A stretch of 6,775 nucleotides of DNA from Spirochaetaceae bacterium. Its GTDB lineage: Bacteria > Spirochaetota > Spirochaetia > JABEVK01. The stretch spans positions 1 through 6,775 of the forward strand of contig JAHFSN010000113.1 of assembly GCA_023265735.1 (NCBI GenBank), read 5' to 3'. The position numbers were made by a program, and so were the translations under genes. Positions 1 to 5,553 of this stretch are shown here, in pieces; within the stretch, counting starts at the first letter, position 1, and each line of letters begins with the position of its first letter. The notes under the pieces are model-generated. The model saw nothing but the letters and a program-made list of their open reading frames with translations, was not told the DNA's origin and searched no databases.

Positions 1-331
1 CGGCAAACCCGGCCGAGAGGTAGACGTGGCCGTGCTGCTGGGCGGAGACGTTCACGAGGCCGATCTTTGCCAGATCCACGCCGGCGGCCTTGAGATCCGA
101 GAAGAGAGCTTCGAGGGAGGCCAAGAAGAGAAGGGGCGGCTGATCGGCCTCGCCGGGTGACCGGGGCGGCAAGAGCACAAGCTCGGGGTCGAGACCGTAG
201 CCGGCCAAACGGGGGTCCGACTTGTAGGTAACGGCCAGAGCTTTGACCGTGGAGGCATCTCGTCGGTCGACAACGACGGCCGACAAGCTCTGGGTGCTCG
301 AATCGAGGCCCAAGACGTAAGGATGGTTCAA
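1..331 (-). CDS. xylB: FGGY-family sugar kinase, xylulokinase-like (N-terminal part, runs off the left edge)
   Basis: About 110 N-terminal residues are visible; the gene continues past base 1. The protein opens LNHPYVLGLDSSTQSLSAVV, the first ATP-binding phosphate loop of the FGGY kinase fold (G-x-D-x-S-T-Q), and reaches VSAQQHGHVYL near residue 95. The QQHG motif is the sugar-site signature of xylulokinases, including the human XYLB type. The family phosphorylates D-xylulose with ATP in the cytoplasm. The likely start is TTG at 331-329, preceded by AGAGG six bases upstream; no ATG or GTG lies between this and the conserved motif. It is the third gene of a minus-strand series, 96 bases after the membrane protein gene, so it may be co-transcribed with the sugar-type binding protein. 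Assignment to the FGGY superfamily is firm. The exact sugar is an inference, because the C-terminal domain is outside the window. Confidence 0.8.
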   Translation of the reverse strand, partial: MNHPYVLGLDSSTQSLSAVVVDRRDASTVKALAVTYKSDPRLAGYGLDPELVLLPPRSPGEADQPPLLFLASLEALFSDLKAAGVDLAKIGLVNVSAQQHGHVYLSAGFA

Positions 332-427
332 AATATACCTCTGCCGGGAGGATAGACCCGTTTGAGGGACCCTGGAATATCCTCAATTGACCACATGCGG
401 GAAAAATTGACTTGCGGTTTCTCCACC

Positions 428-1084
428 TCAGGAACCCGAGAGCGCTTTTCTTTTCCTGTGGTGGCCGACGAACCGGATGATGATGGTCACGACCAGGGTG
501 GCCAGGGTCACCGCCATCGAGAAATGGAGCTGGAACTCTACGTCGTTGAAGGTTTTGCGAGCATCGTCGACCTTCTTGCGATCCATCTTCTGGAAGGTTT
601 GTTCGAGGTCGATTCTTGTGGAGTTCAGCGCTTGCACCTCTTCGTCGGGGATGGTCTCACCCGCCTCCGCGAGGCCGTAGAGGGCCTTGAGCTGTGAAAG
701 GTAGGTCGCAATTTGCCCCTTGAGGGTCACCAAAAGGGCCTTCTCCGACTTCGTGGTGAGGCGAACGGAGGCCCGGGCCAACGAAGAGTTCAGCGCCTTC
801 ACCTTGGCGTCGATGGTCTTCTGAAGTTTGAGGAAGTTTGTTTTCCCGGTCAGAATGAGGGCGTCCTTCAGCTCCGAATCGAGGAGAAGCAACGTGGTTT
901 GGGTGTTTTGAAGGGCGTCACCGCCCCGCAGGTCTTCCTGGTAGATCCGCGAAAAGTTCGCCTCCAGGGTGTTCAGATACGCGATGGCAAAGATGCTGTT
1001 CCCCAGGGTGAAGAGGAGGAAGGCCCAGAGGACGAGGGCGGGGTTGGACTGGAGATAGGCGAGCACGCCTCGAAACCAAGACAC
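428..1084 (-). CDS. Two-helix membrane protein with chemoreceptor-like four-helix-bundle periplasmic domain, no output domain
   Basis: About 218 residues. Numbered from the alternative TTG at 1087, a membrane helix covers residues 18-38, a long helical, Leu/Lys/Ala-rich extracytoplasmic region about 40-186, a second membrane helix about 187-206, and a short basic tail ends HHRKRKALSGS. This layout matches the sensory half of chemoreceptors and histidine kinases of the 4HB_MCP type (inferred from helix pattern; no diagnostic motif). The tail has only about a dozen residues, so there is no HAMP, kinase or methyl-accepting domain. I prefer the GTG start at 1084: AGGGG at 1095-1091 sits six bases from it but only three from the TTG. 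That Shine-Dalgarno overlaps the TAG stop of the upstream binding-protein gene, which suggests translational coupling. A role as a membrane partner or sensor of the binding protein is inference. Confidence 0.75.
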   Translation of the reverse strand: MSWFRGVLAYLQSNPALVLWAFLLFTLGNSIFAIAYLNTLEANFSRIYQEDLRGGDALQNTQTTLLLLDSELKDALILTGKTNFLKLQKTIDAKVKALNSSLARASVRLTTKSEKALLVTLKGQIATYLSQLKALYGLAEAGETIPDEEVQALNSTRIDLEQTFQKMDRKKVDDARKTFNDVEFQLHFSMAVTLATLVVTIIIRFVGHHRKRKALSGS

Positions 1085-1093
1085 CAAGGGCCC

Positions 1094-2455
1094 CTAGTTC
1101 TTCTTCTTGGCGTTGGAGGCCGTCCACTGGTCCGCGGCCGCCACGAGAGCCTTCTGGGCTTCCGCAGGGGTCTTCGTCCCGTCCCAGACCTCCTGGAGCA
1201 CCTGGACCACGGCGGGGTCGTCGAGGACGCCCACCGACGGGTTTTCCGCACTCGCGGCCCGGAAGTTTGTGGGTTCCACGAGGCCCGACCCCAGGGCCGC
1301 CAGCATCTGGGCCTTCCGGCGCTTCTGGGAATAATCGGGGGCGCTTTCTGCCTTGGGCCTGACCACGGGAAGGAAGGGCGTGTGATCGACGATGGCCTGG
1401 GCTCCCTTCTTCGTGGAGAGGAGCCGGAGCAGTTCCGCAGACGCCGAGGGAAAATTGGTCTCACTGTCGATGGCGCCGACCCGGACCGTGACCCAGGGAT
1501 TCAGCCGGGCTCCCTTCCAAGTCGGAAGAGCGCTGAATTGGAGGTTCCGCCCGTTGGATGTGGCGGCTTCGACGTCGAGCCAGGTGCCCACGAGTCCGAA
1601 CGGCAGCGACTCGTCGGTCAGGAGCTCGTCCCCGCGGCTCGTCATCTGGGCACCGGAAACCGGGGCTCCCGTGGGAGTCACGGCGATGCGCGCCTCCGCA
1701 GCGGCCCGGATAAACTCCAGACCTTCGAGGAACCCAGGCTTCTCGAAGCCCGGCCTCAGGGGGTTCTCCTCCTTGAAGATCGACCAGTTGCCCGTGGCCA
1801 CGAAGTACCCCCGTCGAAGACTGTCGAGGGGCAGAGGGAAGGCCCGGTACAGAATCTTCCCGAGGGCCGAAGGGCGATGGGTCTGCCATTCCTGGGCGAG
1901 AGCAAAGATCTTTTCCCAGGTGTCGAACGCCCGGGGGAGATTCTCGCCGGTGACGCTCACGTCGTAGCCCAGGGACTTCAGAAGGGTTTGGTTCCAGCCA
2001 AAGACCAGGCCCCGGTAGGTGAGCGGCACCACCGTCACCTCGGAGAAGCCCACATTGGAAGCCTGGTAGTACGCGAGGACCGTGTTGTCGTTGACCAGCT
2101 TGGCCAGGTTCCCATCGAGGACGCTCAGGTGGTCGGCCACGGACAGGAGGTCGCCGGGTGAAGCCACGACCACGTCGGGGGTGGCCCAATCTCGGTGCAC
2201 GAACTTCTGAGCCGCCTCCGCGGAGGAGAGGAGGACAACCCGGACCGCGTCGGCGGCCTCCGGGTGGGCGTCGTTCCAGAGATCGACGAGGGCCTGACCG
2301 TAGGCTTCGCTGTCGACTCCGACAAGCACCTTGGCTCCATCTTCGACGACGAACTGCCCTTGGGTGTCGTCCCATTGGGCGCGGCTGGCCACTTGGGCCG
2401 AGGCCGATCCGAGGGCCAAGATAAACACGAAGGCCGCGAGCCAGGTTGGTTTCAT
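1094..2455 (-). CDS. Secreted ABC-type carbohydrate solute-binding protein (MalE-like, family 1)
   Basis: 453 residues. A signal peptide covers residues 1-20 (MKPTWLAAFVFILALGSASA, then Q) with an AxA cleavage site and no lipobox Cys, so the protein should be free in the periplasm. The mature part has the order of family 1 binding proteins: first beta strand VLVGVDSEAYGQALVDLWND (about 43-62), DVVVASPGDLLSVADHLSVLD (94-114), hinge-type VPLTYRGLVFGWNQTLLKSLGY (143-164, compare MalE 'Y-N-K-D-L-L'), FGLVGTWLDVEAA (286-298), and a C-terminal helical part ending QEVWDGTKTPAEAQKAL. ATG at 2455-2453 has GGGAG at 2467-2463, seven bases upstream. The family delivers sugars to an ABC permease, but no permease or ATPase follows; the next gene is a membrane protein with a sensor-like domain. 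Either the permease is elsewhere or the protein serves sensing. The Lys-rich C-terminus (NAKKKN) is unremarkable. Specificity cannot be read from sequence. Confidence 0.87.
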   Translation of the reverse strand: MKPTWLAAFVFILALGSASAQVASRAQWDDTQGQFVVEDGAKVLVGVDSEAYGQALVDLWNDAHPEAADAVRVVLLSSAEAAQKFVHRDWATPDVVVASPGDLLSVADHLSVLDGNLAKLVNDNTVLAYYQASNVGFSEVTVVPLTYRGLVFGWNQTLLKSLGYDVSVTGENLPRAFDTWEKIFALAQEWQTHRPSALGKILYRAFPLPLDSLRRGYFVATGNWSIFKEENPLRPGFEKPGFLEGLEFIRAAAEARIAVTPTGAPVSGAQMTSRGDELLTDESLPFGLVGTWLDVEAATSNGRNLQFSALPTWKGARLNPWVTVRVGAIDSETNFPSASAELLRLLSTKKGAQAIVDHTPFLPVVRPKAESAPDYSQKRRKAQMLAALGSGLVEPTNFRAASAENPSVGVLDDPAVVQVLQEVWDGTKTPAEAQKALVAAADQWTASNAKKKN

Positions 2456-2529
2456 TGTTTGTCTCCCTTCCATTCCCGAAATACCCCTTCCATAGTAGGC
2501 GAAATCATCCCCATATTTATACTGATTCC
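2456..2529. promoter_or_regulatory. Divergent promoter region between binding-protein gene and luxR-type gene
   Basis: This 74-base gap is visibly more AT-rich than the flanking genes and must carry both promoters. On the plus strand TATACT at 2518-2523 is a near-consensus -10 box; the -35 region is weak (best TAGGCG at 2496-2501, 16-base spacer, three of six matches). On the minus strand TACTAT (2497-2492) is a possible -10 with about 30 bases of leader to the ATG; its -35 is also weak (TATAAA, 2521-2516). The two elements interleave, so transcription in the two directions would compete or be co-regulated. Weak -35 boxes would suit activator-dependent promoters, possibly served by the adjacent LuxR-type protein. 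No strong palindromic operator is visible. Assignments are by eye. Confidence 0.4.
2463..2467 (-). promoter_or_regulatory. Ribosome binding site of the solute-binding protein gene
   Basis: GGGAG on the minus strand, seven bases before ATG at 2455. It fixes this ATG, which immediately precedes an ideal signal peptide, as the start instead of longer in-frame extensions that run upstream into the divergent gene. Confidence 0.7.
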
Positions 2530-2530
2530 A
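2518..2530 (+). promoter_or_regulatory. Putative -10 box positioned for a leaderless mRNA
   Basis: TATACT (2518-2523) is followed by six bases and then the ATG at 2530, so the expected transcription start falls on or next to the A of the start codon. No purine-rich ribosome binding site exists in this gap (GATTCC). The neighbouring genes all have recognisable Shine-Dalgarno sequences, so this one is an exception. The -35 is poor. Confidence 0.45.
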
Positions 2531-3231
2531 TGGCCAAAGTGCTCTTCTTCCTCGAACTGCTGGTCGGACTCGTGGTGGTCCCCTTTTGGCCCGGAGTGGA
2601 CCACGGGTACGCGGTCTTGGGCGTCGTCCTCCTGGGACTGGTCCTCGTCCTGACCTTCGGCGCCGTGATGGCCGTCCATGGCGTTCGCAAGGTGGTCCAG
2701 GCGGTCTTCGACGCCTGGTACCCGTCCGCGGACCCGAACAGGTCCACACTGGTTTGGGCGCTGGCCTCGGCGGTCTTCCCGGTGGCGGGCGGGTTGGGAG
2801 GACTGATCATCGTGGCCGCCGCCTTGAGCCGGCTCGACCTGGGAGGGTCCTGGTCCCCGGCCCTCACCCTGGGAGCCTTCTGCCTGATCTGGGGTTTCCT
2901 GGGGATGCTGGTCGGGAGCGCCCTCAGGCGGATCGTCGGCAGGGTCCGAGAACCCGGTGCCCTCTGGGCCGTAGAGCCGTCATTTGGTGTCAAGTTTGGA
3001 CTCACTCCTCGGGAGCTGGCGACGGCCCGGGCCGTCCTCGACGGTCTGACGTACAAAGATACCGCGACCCTGCTTTCCATCAGCCCTGCCACCGTGAAAT
3101 CGCACATTTTGAGCGTATACCAGAAGACCGGAGCAGGAAACAAGATCGAACTCCTCCGTTTGGTGGAGGCCGAAAGCCATCGCATCCACCAATCGGTGGA
3201 TGGCCCCCCGGCCCCGGTGGCGCCATCGTAA
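2530..3231 (+). CDS. Membrane-anchored LuxR-type transcriptional regulator
   Basis: 233 residues. The N-terminal half is hydrophobic with about four predicted membrane helices (roughly 5-20, 28-49, 74-100, 110-131). A basic stretch (ALRRIVGRVREPG) then leads to a C-terminal LuxR/GerE-type helix-turn-helix at about 156-213: FGLTPRELATARAVLDGLTYKDTATLLSISPATVKSHILSVYQKTG. The LTPRE opening, the 'T-VK-H' recognition helix and the 'K-ELLRL' end are the family signature. There is no receiver or autoinducer domain, so the membrane part is the likely sensor, and DNA would be bound at the inner face of the cytoplasmic membrane. The start is taken as ATG 2530; a longer TTG-started version from 2446 would overlap the divergent gene's start and adds a non-hydrophobic leader. 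No Shine-Dalgarno precedes the ATG. The gene is followed after 16 bases by a small membrane protein, probably in the same operon. Its targets are unknown; the divergent binding-protein gene is the obvious candidate. Confidence 0.85.
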   Translation: MAKVLFFLELLVGLVVVPFWPGVDHGYAVLGVVLLGLVLVLTFGAVMAVHGVRKVVQAVFDAWYPSADPNRSTLVWALASAVFPVAGGLGGLIIVAAALSRLDLGGSWSPALTLGAFCLIWGFLGMLVGSALRRIVGRVREPGALWAVEPSFGVKFGLTPRELATARAVLDGLTYKDTATLLSISPATVKSHILSVYQKTGAGNKIELLRLVEAESHRIHQSVDGPPAPVAPS

Positions 3232-3235
3232 CCCC

Positions 3236-3241
3236 AGGAGG
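3236..3241 (+). promoter_or_regulatory. Strong ribosome binding site before the small membrane protein
   Basis: A perfect AGGAGG with a six-base spacer to ATG 3248, in the 16-base gap after the luxR-type stop. It decides the start at 3248 against a longer in-frame version from 3200 whose first residues are an arginine-rich, non-membrane stretch overlapping the upstream gene. Confidence 0.85.
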
Positions 3242-3247
3242 ATTTCC

Positions 3248-3682
3248 ATGATTCGTTTCGTGATTGGTTTGGCCTTGGCCCTGGTGACCTTGGTAGGGGC
3301 GTATCTGCTGGAGGGCGGCTGGATCTTTCCGCTCCTGGCGCTGACCCCGTTTCTGATTACCTTTTTTGTGCCCCTGTTTGCGGTTTTGGCCGTCTGGAGC
3401 TTTCGGGAGTGGCTGCAGGCCTGGGGACACGCGTTCCGCCAGACTTCGACCCAGGCCATCGGCGTGTCCGTGGAGATCTGGAAGTTCAGCGAATTCGCCA
3501 GTTACCTGGCGGGGCTTCTCTCGCTGCTGACCGGCGGCATCCTCATTCTGGGCGCCTTTGGAAGCGCCCAGGTGTCCTGGAACCACGCCCTTGGTGCCGC
3601 CCTGGTGGGACCCACCTACGGGACGCTGTTCGGGCTGATTTCGCGAATTCTGCGGGCCCGGGTCCAGAACCTTCGGGGATAA
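3248..3682 (+). CDS. Small four-helix membrane protein, possibly MotA/TolQ/ExbB-like
   Basis: 144 residues with four predicted membrane helices (about 3-22, 26-51, 83-104, 112-133) and a basic C-terminus (RILRARVQNLRG) that should be cytoplasmic. I do not recognise it with certainty. Helices 1-2 with the intervening LEGGWIFPLLAL resemble the start of MotA-type proton-channel subunits. The segment ALGAALVGPTYGTLFGLISRI (about 114-134) resembles the helix 4 region of that family (A-L-x-T-x-Y-G-x-x-x-A). Real MotA proteins are about 250-290 residues with a large cytoplasmic domain between helices 2 and 3; here the loop is only about 30 residues, so any homologue would be a stripped core. It follows the membrane LuxR-type gene by 16 bases and may modulate it. 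Coding status is well supported by the start, the Shine-Dalgarno and the hydrophobic pattern; the family assignment is tentative. Confidence 0.75.
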   Translation: MIRFVIGLALALVTLVGAYLLEGGWIFPLLALTPFLITFFVPLFAVLAVWSFREWLQAWGHAFRQTSTQAIGVSVEIWKFSEFASYLAGLLSLLTGGILILGAFGSAQVSWNHALGAALVGPTYGTLFGLISRILRARVQNLRG

Positions 3683-3720
3683 CCAGTATCCCGTCCTGGA
3701 AGTCCTCACGACAAGGGAAC

Positions 3721-4013
3721 GCGGGATGACGAACCGAGTCCGCGGGACGACAAACTGAGTTCACGGGACGACGAATTGAGTTCACGGGACGACGAATTGA
3801 GTTCACGGGACGACGAACTGGGTCCGCGGGATGACAAACTGAGTCCGCGGGATGACAAACTGAGTCCGCGGGACGACGAACTGAGTCCGCGGGATGACAA
3901 ACTAAGTCCGCGGGATGACGAACTGAGTCCGCGGGATGACGAACTGAGTCCGCGGGATGACGAACTGAGTCCGCGGGACGACAAACTAAGTCCACGGGCG
4001 GCAAACTGAGTCC
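3721..4013. repeat. Tandem array of a 21-bp unit, 14 copies
   Basis: Thirteen full 21-base copies run without interruption from 3721 to 3993, and a fourteenth, 20-base copy (one base lost, one changed) ends at 4013. The unit core reads GCGGGAYGACRAACTGAG plus three bases, mostly TCC. Junctions create CCGCGG in most copies. Copies 3-4, 6-7 and 10-12 are identical within each group, as expected from local duplication or slippage. Apart from the last copy, every difference is a transition, at unit positions 1, 7, 11, 14, 15, 16, 17 and 20. Because 21 is divisible by three, one plus frame and all minus frames stay open, producing repetitive spurious reading frames. There are no unique spacers, so it is not a CRISPR array. 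Possible roles are a protein-binding array (21 bp is two helical turns), a minisatellite with no role, or a rarely translated tail; the sequence does not decide. Confidence 0.95.
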
Positions 4014-4087
4014 GCGGGGGCCCCCACAGGGCTCGGCTTTGGCCCAATTGCCACTCCTTGGTGTTGAAAAGACCGTGGGGGCCCGCG
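4013..4087. repeat. Imperfect GC-rich inverted repeat around a 47-base loop
   Basis: The left arm CGCGGGGGCCCCCAC (4013-4027) and right arm GTGGGGGCCCGCG (4075-4087) are reverse complements over 13 pairs, with two extra G in the left arm. The loop (4028-4074) contains a further small inverted repeat, GGGC with GCCC (4030-4044). The left arm begins inside the last junction of the tandem array. As RNA it would form a very stable stem on either strand. It could block read-through between the convergent genes or be the edge of a small mobile repeat; no T-tract follows on either strand. Confidence 0.6.
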
Positions 4088-4145
4088 TCGTTCTGGGCGC
4101 AGGAGATCGGCATTTTGGCCAAGTCGAGGGAGTGCACGGAGCGCA

Positions 4146-4164
4146 AGCGTACTGTGTGTACGCT
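4146..4164. repeat. Seven-base-pair perfect hairpin in the convergent intergenic region
   Basis: AGCGTAC (4146-4152), loop TGTGT, GTACGCT (4158-4164). Outer GTGC (just upstream) and GCAC (just downstream) can extend the stem after small internal loops. It lies about 70 bases past the carbonic anhydrase stop in the direction of transcription. It could act as a 3' stabilising stem or weak terminator, but it lacks a U-tract. Confidence 0.45.
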
Positions 4165-4235
4165 GAGCACCGAACGCGACCGAGACGCAGCCAGAATGTC
4201 GAGATCCAAGCCCTGGATACTTCTGGGACAGGACA

Positions 4236-5534
4236 CTAGGGGAGCTCGGACACCTTGCCGGTCATTGTGTCGTAATAGGCCGCCTTTACGTTGAGGCGGC
4301 CCTCGCTGATGGCCAGGGCCAGGGCCGGGGTGTCTTTGATCTTCTTGACGACGTTTCGGGTGTTCTCGCGGACCGTGTTGTCGAGGAGGTCGCCCTTGAG
4401 GAACCGGGCTCCCTCGACGGCGGGACGGATTTGGGCCGCCACGGCCTCAATGTTGGCCGGGAGGTCCCCGCCCTTGAGGGTCTCGTCGACGATGCTGCAG
4501 TCCCGGTGTCCCATGACCACGAGATAGGCGACGCCCAGGTGGTCCACGGCGTACTCGATGCTGCCCAGTTCCACGTCGGTGGCCACTTCGCCGGCCGTTC
4601 GGATGACGACCAGGTCGCCCAGCCCCTGGTCGAAAACCACCTCGGGCGGGGCGGGGCTGTCCGAGCAAGCCAGGACGATGGCGAAGGGTTTCTGTTCTTT
4701 GGAGATCTCCTCGATGCGGGCCATGGACTGGTCCGGGTGGGTCACCTTGCCCGACACAAACCGCTTGTTGCCTTCCAGGAGCCGTTTCCAGGGAAGCTCA
4801 GCCGCCGAGGCGGGTCCCTGGGGAGGCATCATCTTGGGGGTCGTCATCGCCGTGGCGGCCATCGCCGGCGCCGGGGCTGCCGGCTCCTCCATGGGGCTAG
4901 CGGCCATTTCTTTCTTTGCGGGCTCGGCCTGTTTGGCGGGCACGGGGGTCTTGGGCTTCATGGAAACGGGTTTGCCCTCGGACGCGGGGACGGCCTTCTT
5001 CGGCTCAGACGGGGCCATTTTCTTTTCCATGGGGGGCATCTTGGTCTCGGGCTTGGCTGAAGACATGGTTCCGACCGTGGCCGTCATGGGCTCCGACGAG
5101 AAAAGGTCCTTCGCCGCCCGGGCCTTGGCGGCGTATTCGAGGGCCAGGGTGGCCGACTTGTTGGCGTCGGCCTGGCGGCCCAGTCCCTCCCACTGAACTC
5201 CCTTTTCCACCGTCAGTTTGCCCGTCTTGGGGGACACCAGCCCACGGAAGTTGAACTTTGCCCCCTCGTCGTGGACCTGGAGGACCCAGGTGCCGCCCTT
5301 GGTGTTGAACGCGATCCAGTGGTCGGCGTCCCGGCGCCCCAGGAAGGTGAACCCATCGGGTCCCAGCCGTGAGGCCGTGTCCTTGAGCCACTTCAGGCCG
5401 GCGGCGTCCATGGCCACGGCGGTGGGAACGGGTTTGGGAGTGTAGGTGACGTACCCGACCCAGTCTCCGGCGGACAGCGCCGAGAGCGGGAGGGACAGGG
5501 CTCCAAGGAGGACGAACACGGCAAACTTTCTCAT
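4236..5534 (-). CDS. Exported fusion protein with C-terminal beta-carbonic anhydrase domain, catalytic Arg replaced
   Basis: 432 residues. The signal peptide is MRKFAVFVLLGALSLPLSALSA (1-22), so the protein should be periplasmic. Residues about 23-145 form a domain I do not recognise (DWVGYVTYTPKPVP..., with a WIAFNTKGGTWVLQVHDEGAKFNFRG stretch). About 150-245 is a low-complexity Pro/Ala/Lys/Met linker. About 246-432 is a beta-carbonic anhydrase domain: WKRLLEGNKRF, ACSDSPAPPEVVFDQGLGDLVVIRTAG, GSIEYAVDHLGV, MGHRDC. Zinc ligands Cys290, His343 and Cys346 and dyad Asp292 are present, but the dyad Arg (CSDSR in the family) is Pro294, AGN is AGE, and CGA is CSI. The family interconverts CO2 and bicarbonate; activity here is doubtful. 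ATG 5534 has GGAGG six bases upstream (5545-5541). The gene follows the AAA+ regulator by 19 bases, so the two are probably co-transcribed. The domain assignment is firm; the function of the whole is open. Confidence 0.88.
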   Translation of the reverse strand: MRKFAVFVLLGALSLPLSALSAGDWVGYVTYTPKPVPTAVAMDAAGLKWLKDTASRLGPDGFTFLGRRDADHWIAFNTKGGTWVLQVHDEGAKFNFRGLVSPKTGKLTVEKGVQWEGLGRQADANKSATLALEYAAKARAAKDLFSSEPMTATVGTMSSAKPETKMPPMEKKMAPSEPKKAVPASEGKPVSMKPKTPVPAKQAEPAKKEMAASPMEEPAAPAPAMAATAMTTPKMMPPQGPASAAELPWKRLLEGNKRFVSGKVTHPDQSMARIEEISKEQKPFAIVLACSDSPAPPEVVFDQGLGDLVVIRTAGEVATDVELGSIEYAVDHLGVAYLVVMGHRDCSIVDETLKGGDLPANIEAVAAQIRPAVEGARFLKGDLLDNTVRENTRNVVKKIKDTPALALAISEGRLNVKAAYYDTMTGKVSELP

Positions 5535-5553
5535 GGCATACCTCCGGACCAGT

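Larger units (their letters stand above)
3683..4235. other. 553-base stretch without a convincing gene
   Basis: This lies between the plus-strand membrane protein and the minus-strand carbonic anhydrase gene, so it is a convergent intergenic region where two transcripts end. It holds 38 ordinary bases, the 21-bp tandem array, an imperfect inverted repeat (4013-4087), and about 150 further bases with a short hairpin (4146-4164). No intrinsic terminator with a T-run was found for either transcript. No tRNA or rRNA pattern was seen. Reading frames here are either products of the repeat periodicity or short and without a ribosome binding site. Confidence 0.7.

Noticed and set aside
332..427. Separate promoter or terminator between the membrane protein and kinase genes
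   Set aside because: No convincing -35/-10 pair or stem plus T-run was found in these 96 bases; co-transcription with a gap remains the simplest reading.
713..2161. Long plus-strand reading frame (about 480 codons) opposite the binding-protein gene
   Set aside because: It is a GC-rich shadow of the real gene. The opposite strand has a signal peptide, family similarity and a Shine-Dalgarno, while this frame gives a Gly/Arg/Glu/Pro-rich product with no domain and overlaps two genes.
2478..2506. Two GAAAT-containing similar stretches 23 bases apart in the divergent promoter region, as operator half-sites
   Set aside because: Only five bases match exactly and the rest is loose C/T-rich similarity; this is too weak to call.
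2446..2529. Earlier TTG start for the LuxR-type gene
   Set aside because: It would overlap the start of the divergent gene, has no ribosome binding site and adds a leader unlike the membrane domain that begins at the ATG.
3709..4013. CRISPR array
   Set aside because: Copies abut with a strict 21-base period and no unique spacers; no cas-like gene is present.
4146..4164. Intrinsic transcription terminator
   Set aside because: The hairpin is perfect but is not followed by a T-run on either strand, so I list it only as a hairpin.
3543..4236. Minus-strand reading frames across the array encoding R-H-P-A-D-S-V or S-R-G-L-S-S-S repeats
   Set aside because: A stop-free 21-base unit keeps all minus frames open; these frames have no ribosome binding site and overlap the coding sequence of the membrane protein or the intergenic stem.
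4039..4239. Short plus-strand reading frame between the array and the carbonic anhydrase gene
   Set aside because: No ribosome binding site, no recognisable domain, and it runs over the inverted repeat and hairpin.
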